64,000 nucleotides of DNA, taken from positions 1,284,041 through 1,348,040 of the forward strand of contig LSYV01000009.1 in assembly GCA_001584585.1 (NCBI GenBank), given 5' to 3'. This document shows positions 33,747-46,513 of the stretch, in pieces. The notes beneath the pieces are model-generated. The model made no database searches. It was not told the DNA's origin and worked only from the letters and a program-made list of their open reading frames with translations. The first letter of the stretch is position 1; each line of letters begins with the position of its first letter. Source of the DNA: Gonium pectorale. Its lineage: Eukaryota; Chlorophyta; Chlorophyceae; Chlamydomonadales; Volvocaceae. A program made the translations under genes and the position numbers.

Positions 33747-36573
33747 TCAGATGTCCTGAGACGTGGAGCGCACGGCCAGCTCGCGCTCGCGCGATGGCTT
33801 GCGGACCAGCCGCCGCGGCTGTGCAGCACTTGCGGGGCCGACCATCCCCGCGGGCAGCACCGACGGGGTGTTGCGCTGGAAGGGCGAGAGGTCATAGCGT
33901 GACTTGAGCGAAGTGCTAATCATGCTGGGGCGGCACTGCGCGTCGTCAAGGTGGGGGTAGTCCAGGCTGTAGTGCAGGCCGCGGCTCTCTTTGCGCTGAA
34001 GCGCGCAAGAGATAGTGAGCTCCGCCACCGTGGCCAGGTTGAAGAGCTCAACCAGTGGCGTGTTCACGCCGTAGTTCTTGTAGATCGTCTTGGTCTCAAT
34101 GTAGAGCGCCAGCACGTAGTCGCGGGCAGCCAGCAGGTCCTTGGTCCTGTGAGGGTGAGGTACAGGGTAGAACAATCAGAATGGTGTGACGATGCATGAA
34201 GCGCGGTGAGAGCTGAAGCGCTCGGCAGGTCGAACCGACTACAAGGGCTGAGGCAATGGCGGACACGAGCAGCAGCGTCAGGGTTAGTGTGATCATGTGG
34301 TAACCTACCGCACAGACGAGGACCTAGGAGCTTTGAGACGCCCACCAAGACGCCTTCGGATTGGCAAGATGGCCCCCCGAGTCCCTCCCATGGAGCCAAC
34401 ACCTACTTGCGTACGATGCCGCAGCACCGCCACATTACGTCCCGCAGCTCCTGCCGGCGCGTGGCGACCCACTCCGCGAGGCCCGGGTTGAGATCGCGAG
34501 CATTGCGGGGCCCCCGGAAATCCGCGCTGGCAGCCGCATAGTGCAGCTGTCGACTGCAGTTCTTCAGCGCGTACTCGGCATGGGCGACACTGGGGCTCAC
34601 CGCGCGCTCACCAAACACCAGGCCCTCAAGCAGCGAGTTGGAGGCGAGGCGGTTTGCGCCGTGCAGCCCGGAGCACGACACCTCGCCGCAGGCAAACAGC
34701 CCCTGCACGTTCGTCTCACCCAGCAGGCCAGTAGTGACGCCGCCGCAGGTGTAGTGCTGGACGGGCACGACTGGTATAGGCTCGCGCGTCATGTCAATGC
34801 CGAGCTCCATGCACTTGGCGGAAATGTTGGGGAAGTGGTGCAAGACCTCGTCCCGGGGCTTGTGGCTGATGTCCAGCCAGACGTGCTTGTCGCCACGGCG
34901 CATCAGCTGGTCATGGATGGCGCGAGCTACGACGTCGCGTGGTGCAAGCTCCAGCCGCTCATCGTACGATTCCATGAAGCGGTCGCCGGCCTGATTGAAG
35001 AGCATGCCGCCCTCACCGCGAACCGCCTCGGTGATAAGGAAGGTACTGCCGACACCGCTAGGGTCGTAGAGGCCGGTCGGGTGGAACTGTACGAACTCCA
35101 TGTTGCTGATGTTCGCGTGCGCGCGGTGGGCCATGGCAATGCCGTCGCCAGTAGCGACGTGGGGGTTGGTTGTGTTCGGATACACCTGCCCTGCACCGCC
35201 GCTCGCCAGCATGGTCGAGAGACCCAGGAACCTGCAAGTCACAAGAGCAATGGATCCCCAAATGGGGAAAGTACGATGATGAGTGTTGGGCGATGCACAC
35301 GATTCCCCTTCCTCGATTCCTCCCTTCTCGCCAGCTCTGCCAATAACCTCCCTTTCTCGCCAGCTCTCCCAACACCCTGCTAGAATCAGGCTTGCTGCAC
35401 AGGCCCTGCTGGATAAAGCGCTCGGCGTAGAAGCTGACTTCACATTGCAGACATGCGCGCGTCTAGCGTCCCATTGATGCTTTGCCACCGCAGGTCTTGC
35501 TGGCTCTGCTAGCTTGCAGCAGCAGGCTGCCCCCTCCAGTACCCGTACCAACCTGGTCATCGTGCTGGCATGCTGGTCAAGGACGTCAGCGCCAAAGCAG
35601 TGCAGAGCCCCAGCGTACTCGTCGACGACCAGGTCCACGACAAGGTGGTGCTCGTAAAAGGTGATGTTGGGATGACCCCGGGCGCGGGCCAGTAAAGCCC
35701 GCTCGATCTCCGCGCCGGTCATGTCCGCAGCGTGCACGATGCGCCGGTTGCTGTGGCCGCCTTCTTTGGTCAGGTGCAACGTGCCGTCCCGATTACGGGT
35801 GAACTCGGCACCCAGCTGCACGAGCTCCAGCACCCGGGCTGGGCCTTCGCGGCACACGACTTCGACGGCCCTGGCAAGGGAAAAGTCGTGGGCAAGGGAA
35901 AAGACTTTCAAAGCGGCAACCTAGGGTTTTGTGTGTGTGTAACGGGTGGACAGCATAAATGAATCGACATTAATGGTACAGATAGGCAAGCAACCAAGCG
36001 ACTGATTACATGTGGCACAAACAAACAGCGCGACAAATAACTCTGATTACCCACGAAGAGTGGCGCACAACAGAACCGCAATAGAGCGCGCGGCTGCTTA
36101 GAGGACGCTAAGACTTACTGTTGATCATTGAGAAAGGCGCCGGCGACCACAGTATCGCGGACATGATCGGCGACACTGTCCGACTTGTCCAACACGGCGC
36201 AGACGCCTCCCTGGGCGTAGCGCGTGCAGCCCTCGCTGGCGAGATCCTTGGTGATAATTGCCACTGAGCCATACGCGGCAACCTTGAGCGCGTAGGTGAG
36301 GCCGGCGATGCCGCTGCCAATGACCAGGAAGTCGTGCTGCTTCACTACCGGCGCAAGGGCCGGCTGGGCCGAGCGGTGGGCGGACGTGACCACGCGGGGC
36401 CGGAAGGCGTCCGAGTTGACGTCGGCGCGCACGCGGACCGCATTGCGGGGTAAGGCGCCGGCGCACGGCCGGGGGCAGGCCAGGGGGCGCGGGAGGCGAG
36501 CGCACATACCCACGTTAAGCAGGGCCTGGGCCGGGCGCTGCTGGGCCCGGACAGCAGCCTGAAGCTGCGTCAT
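33747..36573 (-). CDS. nadB: L-aspartate oxidase, plastid
   Basis: Flavoenzyme that oxidises L-aspartate to iminoaspartate, the first step of the de novo aspartate route to quinolinate and NAD, located in plastids in plants. Four exons: 36119-36573, 35553-35870, 34407-35231, 33747-34146; phases agree, about 665 residues. An Ala/Arg-rich transit peptide (about 1-75) precedes the FAD-binding GSGIAGL motif. Further family features are GCTRYAQGG, HAADMTGAEI, LATGG-type LASGGAGQVYP, FVQFHPTGLYDP, GGMLFNQAGDRFM, CGEVSCSGLHGANRLASNSL and the C-terminal helical domain. These separate aspartate oxidase from succinate dehydrogenase flavoproteins, together with the plastid presequence and lack of a SdhA tail. 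Length is normal for a plant or algal enzyme. No quinolinate synthase gene is nearby. Confidence 0.93.
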
Positions 36574-38657
36574 TTTGCTATGAATGCTATTGACTAGATA
36601 GAGTGGCGCCCTGGGGTGACCGCTGCAGCTCCGATTGTTGATTGAAGCTGAATGTCACCGAGGAGCAACGCTCACGCAACGTGCAGCTGCACAGGCCACT
36701 TCTTGTTGAAGACCCAAAGACGACGAGAGAGGCCGCGGACCTGCGAGGAGGGAACGGCGGACGTGAGCATCATGGTGGCTGGGTCGGCCGAAGCAACAGC
36801 GTCCACTCACGTTCATAATGCGGTGCCGATTAAGGAGAGAAGGCGGACATGACGCTTGTTTGTTGGGTGCGCGCTCGGTAGTGACGAAGGGTCTACAGTC
36901 GCGGAACACCGCGCGACCTTCTTCTCGGCCTCGCGGGACGCCGTACCACCATCGCGCCCGCATGAGATTACGTTGCCGGCTCCATTTGTCATCGCCTGCT
37001 CGATCTGTGCCCATGTATTGTTGTAGTAGAAGTCGCGGACCTGCACAGATGAGCGTATTGCTTTCAGCACCGTCCAAGCCCTAGCTGGCGCCCAGCCCTT
37101 CGTTCGCAAGAGTACAGCATGCAAATATCGTGATCGTGGGCGGCTTCGTCGAGATCGGGGGCACTGCCGGCGGTGTGTGGTATCAGTCCTCACACCGTCT
37201 CACATGCACAACAGCGCTGTTTACCGGGACGAGGCCTGCTTGCATCCAATGGAGGCTGGTTAGGGCATATCTCTCTCAGCAGCCCGCACGTACCAGTCTG
37301 TACCAACCCGGACTCCAGGATTCTGTTCCGGCATAACAGTTAGACCGTTTGGTCTAGTACGGGGCCGGAGATAGTACGTCAATATAGGGGGTGGTCGGAA
37401 TAGGCTGTCCAGCGGGTCCAGGGGGCGTTTCCAACGGGTCACGAAAGGGGGACGAGTTGGGAGCGGCAGATGGGAAGGAGGGGTTGGGCCGTTGATATTG
37501 TCTGGATTGATGGGATGGTTTAGCGATGTCGGGGTGGCTGGAGGGTTGGGATGGCCAAGTCCATTTAGGGTGGTGGGAAGCTCTCCCATGCGCTCCCTTT
37601 GGCGGGCTGAGCTAGACTGTGCCAGTGTGACCTGTGGTGCTCCTCCACACAGCTCTGCAACTACTAGGCGGCACGCAGCAGCGCTGTGTAGGCCGCAGTC
37701 GAGACGGTAACGACACGCGGGCGCGTGTCCGTACGCACAGCCCGCTGGGCTGAGAAGTGTTGCTACTAACCACGATCTTCCAACAGAGGCAAGTGACATG
37801 GAGGCCCGCGCCGCCGCCAAGCTGCGACACGTGCTCAACTCCCACAACCCTTGGCTTGCACAACCTCCGCAGGAGACTGAGAGAAATTTTCGGCCTTGCA
37901 GTAAAACGACAAAGGCAAGGCACCGGCAGCCTTCCACGGACTCTCCCGTGGGCGGTAAACCCAACCCAAGCGAACTAACTGACTCTACCGGTACCCATGA
38001 CTCTACCACCTTCCCAACGTAGCTTATTTTCATCACCAATACGGTACAAGCTATGGAAAAAAGAGAAATTTGCACAGAAAGAGGGGGCTTCTGGCAATCA
38101 TACGTGAAGCCCCACTGCCGCCAGGCCAGCCAGGCCTCATACCACGTCATCATCCTGCGCAACAGCCCTTTCCCGCGTTGACTCGCTGGGGCTGATGGGC
38201 GGCAGCGACCACGCACTCAACACTTCTCCGCGGCGTAGTCTTTAAAACTCCCTACTAATTTCACACGGTCTTGGCTTGAGCACGTCGTAGCATATGCATC
38301 AGACTTTAGACAGGCAAACAGCTGCACAAGCGTGGCCCTCTCGCCTCAACTCAATACCAGCAACCATGCTTGAACTGTCTTAGACGCGGCCCTTCCGGTT
38401 AGTCACGCGGTCAGCCAAATCGGATCATGGCGGTTGACAATCTGATTCGGCACTCCTCTGCGACTCCAAGACTCTAGAGTGGCCAAGAAGTCTTATGTTA
38501 TGAGTGCGAGCGATGTGTGCATTACCGCTACGTTCCTTTGACCTTCACCTCATTACCTCGCGTCCCCTCACCTCCGGGCTCGAGTACCCAAGACGGTGCG
38601 GCATATGCACAACCCACGGCCCCAACCGCACCATCCCCTAAGCGCAAGCCAGGGCTC
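36574..38657. other. Intergenic with one exon-like remnant and a long unsupported ORF
   Basis: A minus-strand stretch at about 36950-37040 reads VRDFYYNNTWAQIEQAM after a CAG acceptor and looks exon-like, but no partner exons were found. An open frame of 318 codons (37260-38216, minus) is low-complexity and Pro/Ser-rich, with no motif. A palindrome (GGGGCTTC...GAAGCCCC, about 38083-38112) resembles a foldback-family arm. I call no gene here. Confidence 0.4.
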
Positions 38658-39961
38658 TTATGGGCAGCCTTCATCCCCTGGATCGCGCTCGGTCAACGAA
38701 TGCCAGAGCAGCTGGGTGGTCTGCGTGAAGGCGAAGACTCCACGGAAGTACGCTCTACGCAGCAGCAATGGGTACCAGAATTGGTCGTCCGCCCACATTT
38801 GCTCGAATGGCACGTCCTCGTGGTTGAACCACACTGGACGCATCTCGTCCGTCTCCGCGGGCTCGCCCCGAAAGGAGCTAGCGGCGAACACTGCGAGCGG
38901 GATTTTGGGCAACAGGGTTCTGTAGAGGCCGCCAACCGTACCCCACAACAACCATGCGGCGCCTGCGAGCGGTGAACGACACAGCCGTCGCACCGCCCGC
39001 AGCGTGGCATGCCAGCTGGCTATGCCGTAGGAGCAGGGGCTGGGCGGCAGGGGCGGCAGTCAGGGCCTCGCCTGCTCCCAAAATCCGACTCACCGTGAAC
39101 CTCCCAGGCCACGGGCTGGTCGTCAAAGGCGAATACCAATACTCCCGCCTCACGCAGGTCCACGGCCTCAATGCAGGCCTCCTCTTGCAGCTACGGATGA
39201 CGGGTTTGGCACAGAGCGGCGCGGTGGGCCCATACGGGCGGACAAGCCATGAGGAAGGGAGAGGCCAACACCAACGACAGACCCAGCACAATCCCAGTGC
39301 TGCACGTACGGCAGAAGCGGCCGAACGGAGGCGCTCCGGGCCACTCACCTCCCGCTCTGCCGCCTGCCGAATAGTCTCCCCCGGCTCCACCTTGCCGCCG
39401 AACCCGTTATAGTAGCCCATGCCGAAGCCCCGCTTCTTGTGGCCCAGCAAGACACGCTTTCCGTCATCTATCATGACCAACTGAGACGGGTGTATCAGCA
39501 GTAGATGTGCAACAGGTTACAGGCAGCGGTTTCAGTGAAGCCACCAAATTACTGAGGTGCATGCCCTGGGGCAGGGAAGGGTGTCCGGCTGCTTTCTTCG
39601 TCGCCGCAGCTGTGCAGCGCCGCCTCGCGCCACGACATGGTTCTGTGTGCGCCGCGTGCTGCGACGGTGCAGCGCCCCCCCCCCCGCGTTCAGTAGGGCC
39701 ATTCAGCCTTAGCTTCTCTGATCTGTCCTAAGCGAGGGTGCTTACCGTAAGCAGCTTAGGCGAGGTGCCGGATTCGAGCACCGCCCTCACGAAAGGCGGT
39801 GCGCCCCCATCAGCTTTAGCCAGTGTCGTTGCCCACGTCATATTCTCAGTGGCGGTCCCGCGCGAAGCTGGTTGGCTTGCAGCAGTGGAGCAGTGAAGGC
39901 AGCAGCGGGCAGCAGCTCGCCGGTTGGCTCGCGCTACGCGGTTGTGTGGATGAACGCGCAT
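38658..39961 (-). CDS. MTH1/NUDT1-type Nudix hydrolase
   Basis: Predicted to hydrolyse oxidised purine nucleoside triphosphates such as 8-oxo-dGTP, sanitising the nucleotide pool. Exons: 39746-39961, 39349-39480, 39094-39190, 38658-38890; phases agree, about 225 residues. The core matches animal MTH1 closely: [65 protein letters not shown]. The Nudix box is intact at its catalytic glutamates (REL-x-EE), but the usual Gly two residues after EE is Cys (EEACI). The start is uncertain. ATG 39961 gives an Arg/Ala-rich presequence ([15 protein letters not shown]) suggesting an organelle; ATG 39841 would give 185 residues, nearer MTH1's 156. Confidence 0.88.
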
Positions 39962-40225
39962 AAGGATTGAAAATGATGTGACAGCCGGGCGGGCTTCACC
40001 GACTGCTTCGACTGCACGGCTGGGCGACGGCACTCTGCGCATCGCATTTACGATTTCACGGCAACAGGTTTCAGTTTGTGAGGCAGTTGCTGCAACCGCA
40101 GCGCTCCAATTCTCCACAGAACCTCTTTACCCTACATTCTGTATTCGATCAATTCCACTACTGTAGCACACGCTCACAATCTTGTAACACCCACCACTTC
40201 AACACATGATTTCGCGGCCATCCAT
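39962..40225. promoter_or_regulatory. Compact divergent promoter region
   Basis: Only about 264 bp separates the chosen start of the Nudix gene (minus) from the first ATG of the 5-alpha-reductase gene (plus), or about 385-430 bp with the alternative starts. Both genes must be transcribed from this short, comparatively AT-rich segment, a probable bidirectional promoter. No defined element was recognised. Confidence 0.5.
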
Positions 40226-41643
40226 ATGCTTATGATTTTACAACACATCATGTCGTTCAGTATTCATCAAATGCTTGAGGGTGGGGCCGCGACGGAGGCA
40301 GCGCATAAGTTGGCGACCCTGGCCATGCTCATAAGCGCGCCACCAGTCTTTATCGCACTCATTGCTGGTATATCGGCTCCTTACGGACGCTACTCCCGGG
40401 GCGGTTGGGGCGTCTTCATCAACGCACGGCTGGCCTGGCTGGTGAGGCCCTCGGGTCGGTCGACGTGGCCCGCGACCTCCTGCGGGGACCACGATGGACC
40501 TTCCAGCGGAACGGCAGATACCACCCTCTATATGCCCCGGCCCAACGCATCCCTCCCGCAGACGCAGGAGATCCCCTCGCTGCTTGTGTTCGTGGGTATC
40601 CTGCTGCGGGCCGACCCCGCCAGCTTCTTAAGCCATCCGCTTAGCGCCCGCACGGCCCTCGCCTGCGCCTTTTGCGCCCACTACGTCTACCGTTCCCTCG
40701 TGTTCCCGCTCGTCATCCGCGGTGGCAAGCCCACGCCGCTGAGCGTGTGGGCCATGAGCTTTGTTTTCTGTGTGTGGAATGGGTTCCTGCAGGTGAGCAG
40801 CTCCGGGTTATGCGAACCGGACCTGGTGACCAGTGTTTTGGCTGTTGTCCGACATGCCATGTTCCTCTTGCCAATTCTTGCCGTCCTTCGTGCGCTACCC
40901 AGGGCTACAGCTTTGGGCACCAGCTGGCGCCGAGCCAGCCCGCTTGGTCCCCGCGAGTGGCCGCCGGCCTGGCGTTGTGGCTGTTTGGGTGGCTGAACGT
41001 CATGCGGTCCGATCGAATACTCATCAATCTCCGCAAGCCCGGCGAGACCGGCTACAAGATCCCGTAGGTCCTGGTTGTGGGGCTGCTAGGGCTACTACCG
41101 TGGGGACGGGAACGGGAACGGGGACAGCTTGGTCTGTACCCGCTGGAATCTCCTGCCCGGAGCACGGGCTCCTGTCGTGCTACAGTGATCCTGGAAGGGT
41201 GAGTGTCTACATTGTCTATGTGCCCCCAACGTCTCCCCAGCGCCAACATTTTTTTCGCGACCACGTAGCGTGTCCCAGCACTGATGGTGTCCTGGCAGCA
41301 CCCGGGTTACGGCATCCCGACTTCAAAGGATGCGACGGTATTGCGCCGCTGCTGAACACATCCAGCGCCATGTGACCGGACATGTCCGGTTCTGTCTCTG
41401 CCCCTGTGCACACGCAGGCGCGGTGGGATGTTTGAATTCGTGTCGGCGGGGAACTATGCCTCCGAGATCATCGAGTGGACGGGGTTCGCGGTAGCGGTGG
41501 GCACGCTGCCGGCCGCTGCATTCGCGCTCTTCACATTCTGCAACCTGGCGCCGAGGGGGCGGCACCACCACCGCTGGTACAAGGACAAGTTCAAGGGGGA
41601 GTACCCGGCAGGCCGACGGGCGGTCATTCCGTTCATCTGGTGA
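40226..41643 (+). CDS. Steroid 5-alpha-reductase (DET2/SRD5A-like)
   Basis: NADPH-dependent 3-oxo-5-alpha-steroid 4-dehydrogenase of the endoplasmic reticulum membrane. Exons: 40226-40441, 40562-40792, 40903-41063, 41418-41643; phases agree, about 277 residues. In-frame ATGs at 40250 and 40274 would give 269 or 261, the last close to plant DET2 (about 262). Diagnostic features are APYGRYSRGGWG near the N-terminus, the NADPH-binding C-terminus LRKPGETGYKIPRGGMFEFV, NYASEIIEWTGFA, and the ending HHRWYKDKFKGEYPAGRRAV followed by IPFIW. Five or six hydrophobic segments lie between. In plants this enzyme acts in brassinosteroid synthesis; in algae the substrate is probably a sterol intermediate and is not established from sequence. 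Confidence 0.9.
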
Positions 41644-43177
41644 TAGCGGTGGCGGTGATGGTGCGCCGCGATGGTCACGTGAGAGCAGTGGTAGTGGCGA
41701 TGGCGATGGCGTCCCGGCGCAGCGCGCTGCGCAGATGGCAAGAGCACCGCAGAGGTTCGCTCCGTACGTGTTGTCACCCAATGAGGATGGCCATGGCCCC
41801 AAGTTTGAGAAAGCAGCTTAAGCACCCAGTTCAACGGAATTGGAATGTTCCCGTGAATGGGAACAGTGTTCCAGAAGGCTTGAAGCCCTGGTCTCACTTA
41901 AGCCTTCGCCTGGGAAAGGAAAGTTGCTGCGTACACGAAAACATGTGCCTGATCACTCCGGCGCTTGCAGCTTCTGGTCCACGGTACGCGGGCGTGACGT
42001 ACCTCATCGCCTTCGTGATGGCGTTGCGTGTGGGGCGTTGTCCGATGTTCCCGGGTATGGTCTTGGGTCTCAAAACTCAGGTGCAGGGACGTCGGCTCTT
42101 GGCTGTCGCAGAAGACACGCGAAGTCAGGACATGGGACAATGCCTCGTGCTGTCATGCAGAAATGCGCCCAGGCCTTCGCATGGGCAGAGCCTGGCTTGG
42201 AACGACGCGGATTGGTGGACATGCCAGGTCCTTGGGCCTGCGGCTCACTATGTGATGGTCGCCTTCTCGCCTAACGTTGCATGCAATTGCACTAGTAACC
42301 TGGTAGCCTGCAGGGACTGCTGGGTAGTGCTGGAACCTGCATACTTTGACGGGAACCGCGGCGTCAAGTGGGTGTTGCACGGCTGTGTCAGGCGTTGGCA
42401 TGTTTCCTTGAAAGGCCACGGTCCCTGAGGCACAACACTGAGGCAGGTTCGCGTGTTACATCTGCGTAATGATGGGGATTTCCATGCATCAAACAGATAT
42501 CACTCGTTTGCAACATGCCGTTTAATGAGCCCTCTGTCAACCATTACCCGCATCATTACGCGCTACTTCCCAGGTTGGCACTGCAAAATACAAACCCTCA
42601 AAGGCCATCTTGACGAGCGCCACAACTACAGCCCGTGAATATTTAGCGTCGGCATTGGTGCACCGCACTGTGCGCACAATTTGGCGGCGGCCATGGATGC
42701 CTCAACGCTGGCAACGAGCTTTGCTTCGTTCACACAAAGGCATCACCCGCCCACCAGCCCATGAAAAAATGTCGATCATCCATGTCCCGGACACCCGTAC
42801 TTCGGTGGACAGTTGAAATGTACTGTCTGGCCAACCATAGTTACCATTGAAGGGCTGACACTTGACAATCAGTCAATCGCAGAAAACTCTGAAGCAACCA
42901 ACGAAACATGCAAGCCCTGAATTCAACCAGCGGATAAATGAGAGTCTTACGCAGTGCCCAGTCCTGCGAGGGATGTCCCAAGTAGTCACAACCGCATCGA
43001 TGTAACCGCATGCTTGCAGCGGTGGAGCCATCGTTGTACGGCTAATCTCCCACGCGCAACATGCACATTCATCACAAGCCCGCTACCGGTATGGCATCAC
43101 AGAGAAGACCTGCTTAGATGCTCTCAGATCATACTCGCCAGGGCTCTTGAGTAGGCCCCGCGCTGAGTAGCCGGCCG
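41644..43177. other. Intergenic, no gene seen
   Basis: Convergent interval between the 5-alpha-reductase gene and the Ser-rich gene. Open frames running out of the reductase exon (for example 41475-42428) are frame-shifted shadows and read-through with no motif. Composition falls toward AT-rich beyond 42450. Confidence 0.5.
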
Positions 43178-46082
43178 CTATTGCGTCATAATGTGCTTGA
43201 GCTTCGAGAACAGGCCGCCCGGAGGCGGGTTGCTAGGCACCTGCCGGGAGGATTGCCGCTGAGAGCCATTGGAGTCGTTGCCAAGGTTCGACAGTGGCGA
43301 CGCGTCAACGCTAACGCCAGGCAGGGCGCCGGATCGCTTGCCTGCGGCATCAGGAGAGCCCCGCACAGCAGGGCCATCAGCGTGAGGCGAAGTGCCCGAG
43401 CGCTCAGTGATGTGCGGGTGCCAACGCAGAGCAAGACCCGTACGCAGACGTGCAGGCTCTCCAGAGGGCCCCATCCCACATGCCATGCTCTACGCATACA
43501 CGTGCCAGGCGTCGTCGCGGCTCATCAATTCGCACCACCACGCCCGCACATTATTTGGCGACCAGCAGCCGCTGGAGCTCCCGCAAACACAGCTGACGAC
43601 TGCCTCCGCCTATCGCGTAATACGTACCTACTGCCGAGAAGCTCTTGCTCGCCGCTCCGGGGGAGGCCGACAGCGATATGGTGGCCATGGTGCCCATACT
43701 CCCGCTCACGTTGCGGGCCAAGTGCGTCGAGCTCTCTCCAGTTCTGCTCGGATTATCCGGCTTACAGCTCATCGATTTGGCGCTCTGAGACGGCAAACCG
43801 GAATGGGTCGGGAACATGATTCGAGGGGCACGCGGTAAGAGCCAGGGCGACGCTGCACGTGCGAGGGTCATGCATGAAAACCAACCTATATACCAATAAG
43901 TATACACCGACAAACCCCTCTTCGCCAGTAGAATACCGACATGACCCTGAGGTCTGCAGGCCAAAGCCCCTTCATGAACAAAGCCCCTCGCATGGCCTAT
44001 TTTACGTGCAAGCACAACTTGACTTCACTTTCCTGGCGTCATGGGTTCCGTGCCGTGCCGTACGACCCTCGCAAACAATGAAACTTTGAAACGTGACAAG
44101 GCCGACTCACCCGAGAAATCGTTATGCTGTCCGATTGCCACTTGGCCCCGCGGATTTGAGCCAACATGTCCTCTGCGGGCGCCATCGAAGGGTGCAGGAG
44201 TTGCAAAGAAAAACAGGCGGGAAGAGACAAACCAGCACCCGTCAAGCTGTACAATCCCCAGCCTGAGCAGCCTGCGCAAGGCGTGCAGGCATGCCGCATG
44301 CGCGTTGCACTAACAACAAGGGGCAAAAGGGCAAAGGTTGAACTCACCTGCTGCCCCGCTTTGCAGGTCGGGTCTTGCCAGGAAGGACTTGCCTCGCACG
44401 AGCTTCAGCTCGTGCAGCGTGACTGCAGGTCACAGCGGGCAGCGCTACGGTGACATTGGCGCCAGCTGCTTAAGAGGAACGCAGACGAACCATGCTGCAA
44501 CCCAGTCACATGCCCATGCAGGCATGCTACAACTGTGGTACGGGCTTCGTTGGAGGCAAGCCGGTAGCAGCAGCACCCCATTCATTGTACGTTCTTCAGG
44601 GACTTGACTCAATCAAGTGCCCGCCCCGGGACAGCATGCAACGATTGATTACGACCGGGCCCCTCCTCCCCGGCATGCAATAGGCTCGCAGTACAGGGCA
44701 CAAGGAGGTCACCAAACCATCATGCTCTTTGCCACGTGACACTCGCATCCAAGCATGCAGACCTTGATCGACCGCCATAACGCGGGCCCTGACTTACGGT
44801 TTGTATCGTCCAAATCCTCGTCGTTAAGTGCTGGTGACATGTGCCCACCCCTCTTCACCGCCTCTAGCGTGGGGTGCGAGGCGCTGACCGAGCCGCAGCG
44901 CATGGCCGTCTGCGAGCGCATACGCCGCAGCATGTTGAGCGAGTCCATCTCTAGGTCGGCCGCGATGAGCTTCTTCTGGGAGGCGCTGCCACCAGCCGCA
45001 GCCAGTCCCTTGCGGGCCGCATTAGTGTCGCTACTACCGGCGACACTGCTGTTTTCGAGCATCAGCGAGGAGTGTTGATCCGAGGTCTGTCCCCTGCCGG
45101 CCAGCGACGGGCCCCCGATGCCCAACACATCAGACGAGTCCATGGAGGCACCGTTGACGGCGCTTGGCGAGCCTTCAATGTTCTCGTCATCGATGTCCAG
45201 GTCGCTGTCAAACTCGTCCACCTCCTGGTACACCCGGGTGTTCTGGGCCCGCACCTCGGAGACGTGGTAATGGCGAGGCAGGTTGGACCCCAGGAGGCTC
45301 TTGCTCTGCACTCGTGAAGCAAGGGACGCAAGGGCCCGTGCACCGGTGACGTGACATACATGCACAGCACTTTGTGCGATACACCACCCTGCACCGCTGA
45401 GCTACCGTGGGGCTGTCCCCGGCAGGTGTACATGCCAGCAAGGGGCGCAATGCCCACCACAGCCACACCTAGCCCAACAGCACAGGCTTGTTGCCAGCGC
45501 TTCAAGCGCGAGATCCCAATTGCAGAGTTTCAAGTGAAGTGCAGGGCGCTGCAACAGACGCGCGGTCCGCTTCCCAATCACGGCGGCGTACCTTGTGGTG
45601 GTTTTCAACCGCAGCGCCAAGGATCTCCTCGTGTCGTACAACGGATACCAATTCGCCCGCCCGCTCCCGCACGCGCTCCTGCGAGCAGGTAAGTGTGGAT
45701 ACCACTTAGGGGACCTGGTGGCCGTACACCTTCCATGTTGCAGGAGGTCTCACAGCCACACATATTGTGCCACGCTTTCGTAACCCGTTTCCGCAGCTGG
45801 AGCCCAGATGGTCAAAACCACACGCGCTACGCACGCGCATGGGGACACTGCGTGTACCGCGTGCATGGGGCTGCTAAGCAGTCTGCAGATGGCCACTTGG
45901 GAACCAACCGCACACTGGGAACGCATGCGCAGAACCCCGCAACCCAGAAACACGATGGCCCTAGCTACATAATGGAACGCCGTCCGTCACCCACAAGCCG
46001 CACAGCTTACAGTGTGATAGTTGAGTGCGGCAATCGTCTTGGACGCCGCGCCGACCCGCGCCTCGTACGAATCATGCGCCAT
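43178..46082 (-). CDS. Unrecognised Ser/Asp-rich protein
   Basis: Four exons join with consistent phase: 46011-46082, 45592-45678, 44798-45305, 43178-43341; about 276 residues from ATG 46082 to TAG 43178. The N-terminus (MAHDSYEARVGAASKTIAAL, then ERVRERAGELVSVVRHEEIL) looks helical and possibly coiled-coil. The middle is acidic and serine-rich (EVDEFDSDLDIDDENIEG), then polar with conserved-looking DLEMDSLNMLRRM and AMRCGS blocks. The C-terminus is short and basic (GGLFSKLKHIMTQ). No membrane segment or catalytic motif. I do not recognise the family; it could be a scaffold or trafficking factor, which is speculation. The 1.46-kb intron 43342-44797 might hide another exon. Confidence 0.6.
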
Positions 46083-46513
46083 AATGTAGCTTGCCGCCTT
46101 CTGATTCGTGTAAAAGTAGCCGCTCGGCCGTAACGCGGAAAGGCTCCTGGGTGCGCCTCGCCAGCTCCGTTAGGCTGTTTAAAAGGCACGAATGATTCGT
46201 AGGGCGCGTATATGTCAGAGATTGCTTGCGGCCTTGCGTCACCGGAAGGCACCGTAACTTGGGCCCTTGGCGTCCTGTAGCCAGAGTGTTATGTAATGCT
46301 ACATCAATGTGACCTGTATATGAAGACAATCAGGAAATGAGGTAAAAGGCCCGAAGCCGTGGATCCTCGTTTCAGCCCCTTCACAATGTTTGCCATGCTT
46401 GAAATGTAGGAGCAGCGCATCATACACTGGATCGGCGTGTCAACTGTGTTTGCGTCTTTGAACGTTTCCTCAAACAACAGCTGTCTCTTGCCCCTTGTCT
46501 CTGCGCCCCGGCA
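46083..46513. promoter_or_regulatory. Divergent intergenic region
   Basis: About 430 bp between two head-to-head ATGs (46082 minus, 46514 plus). It must include both promoters and 5' UTRs. The plus-side leader is pyrimidine-rich just before the start. No defined element was recognised. Confidence 0.45.

Noticed and set aside
34361..35383. 340-codon plus-strand frame
   Set aside because: Antisense shadow of aspartate oxidase exon 3, a common effect of G/C third-position bias.
37260..38216. 318-codon open frame on the minus strand
   Set aside because: Low-complexity Pro/Ser/Leu composition, no motif, no splice or start context, and it overlaps a foldback-like palindrome. Long chance frames are expected in GC-rich DNA.
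39962..40117. N-terminal extension of the Nudix protein to 40117
   Set aside because: The frame begins with GTG at 40117. ATG 40042 is possible, but ATG 39961 already gives a plausible presequence and leaves more promoter.
41475..42428. 317-codon open plus-strand frame
   Set aside because: It overlaps the last 5-alpha-reductase exon in another frame and runs into non-coding sequence. No bias or motif.
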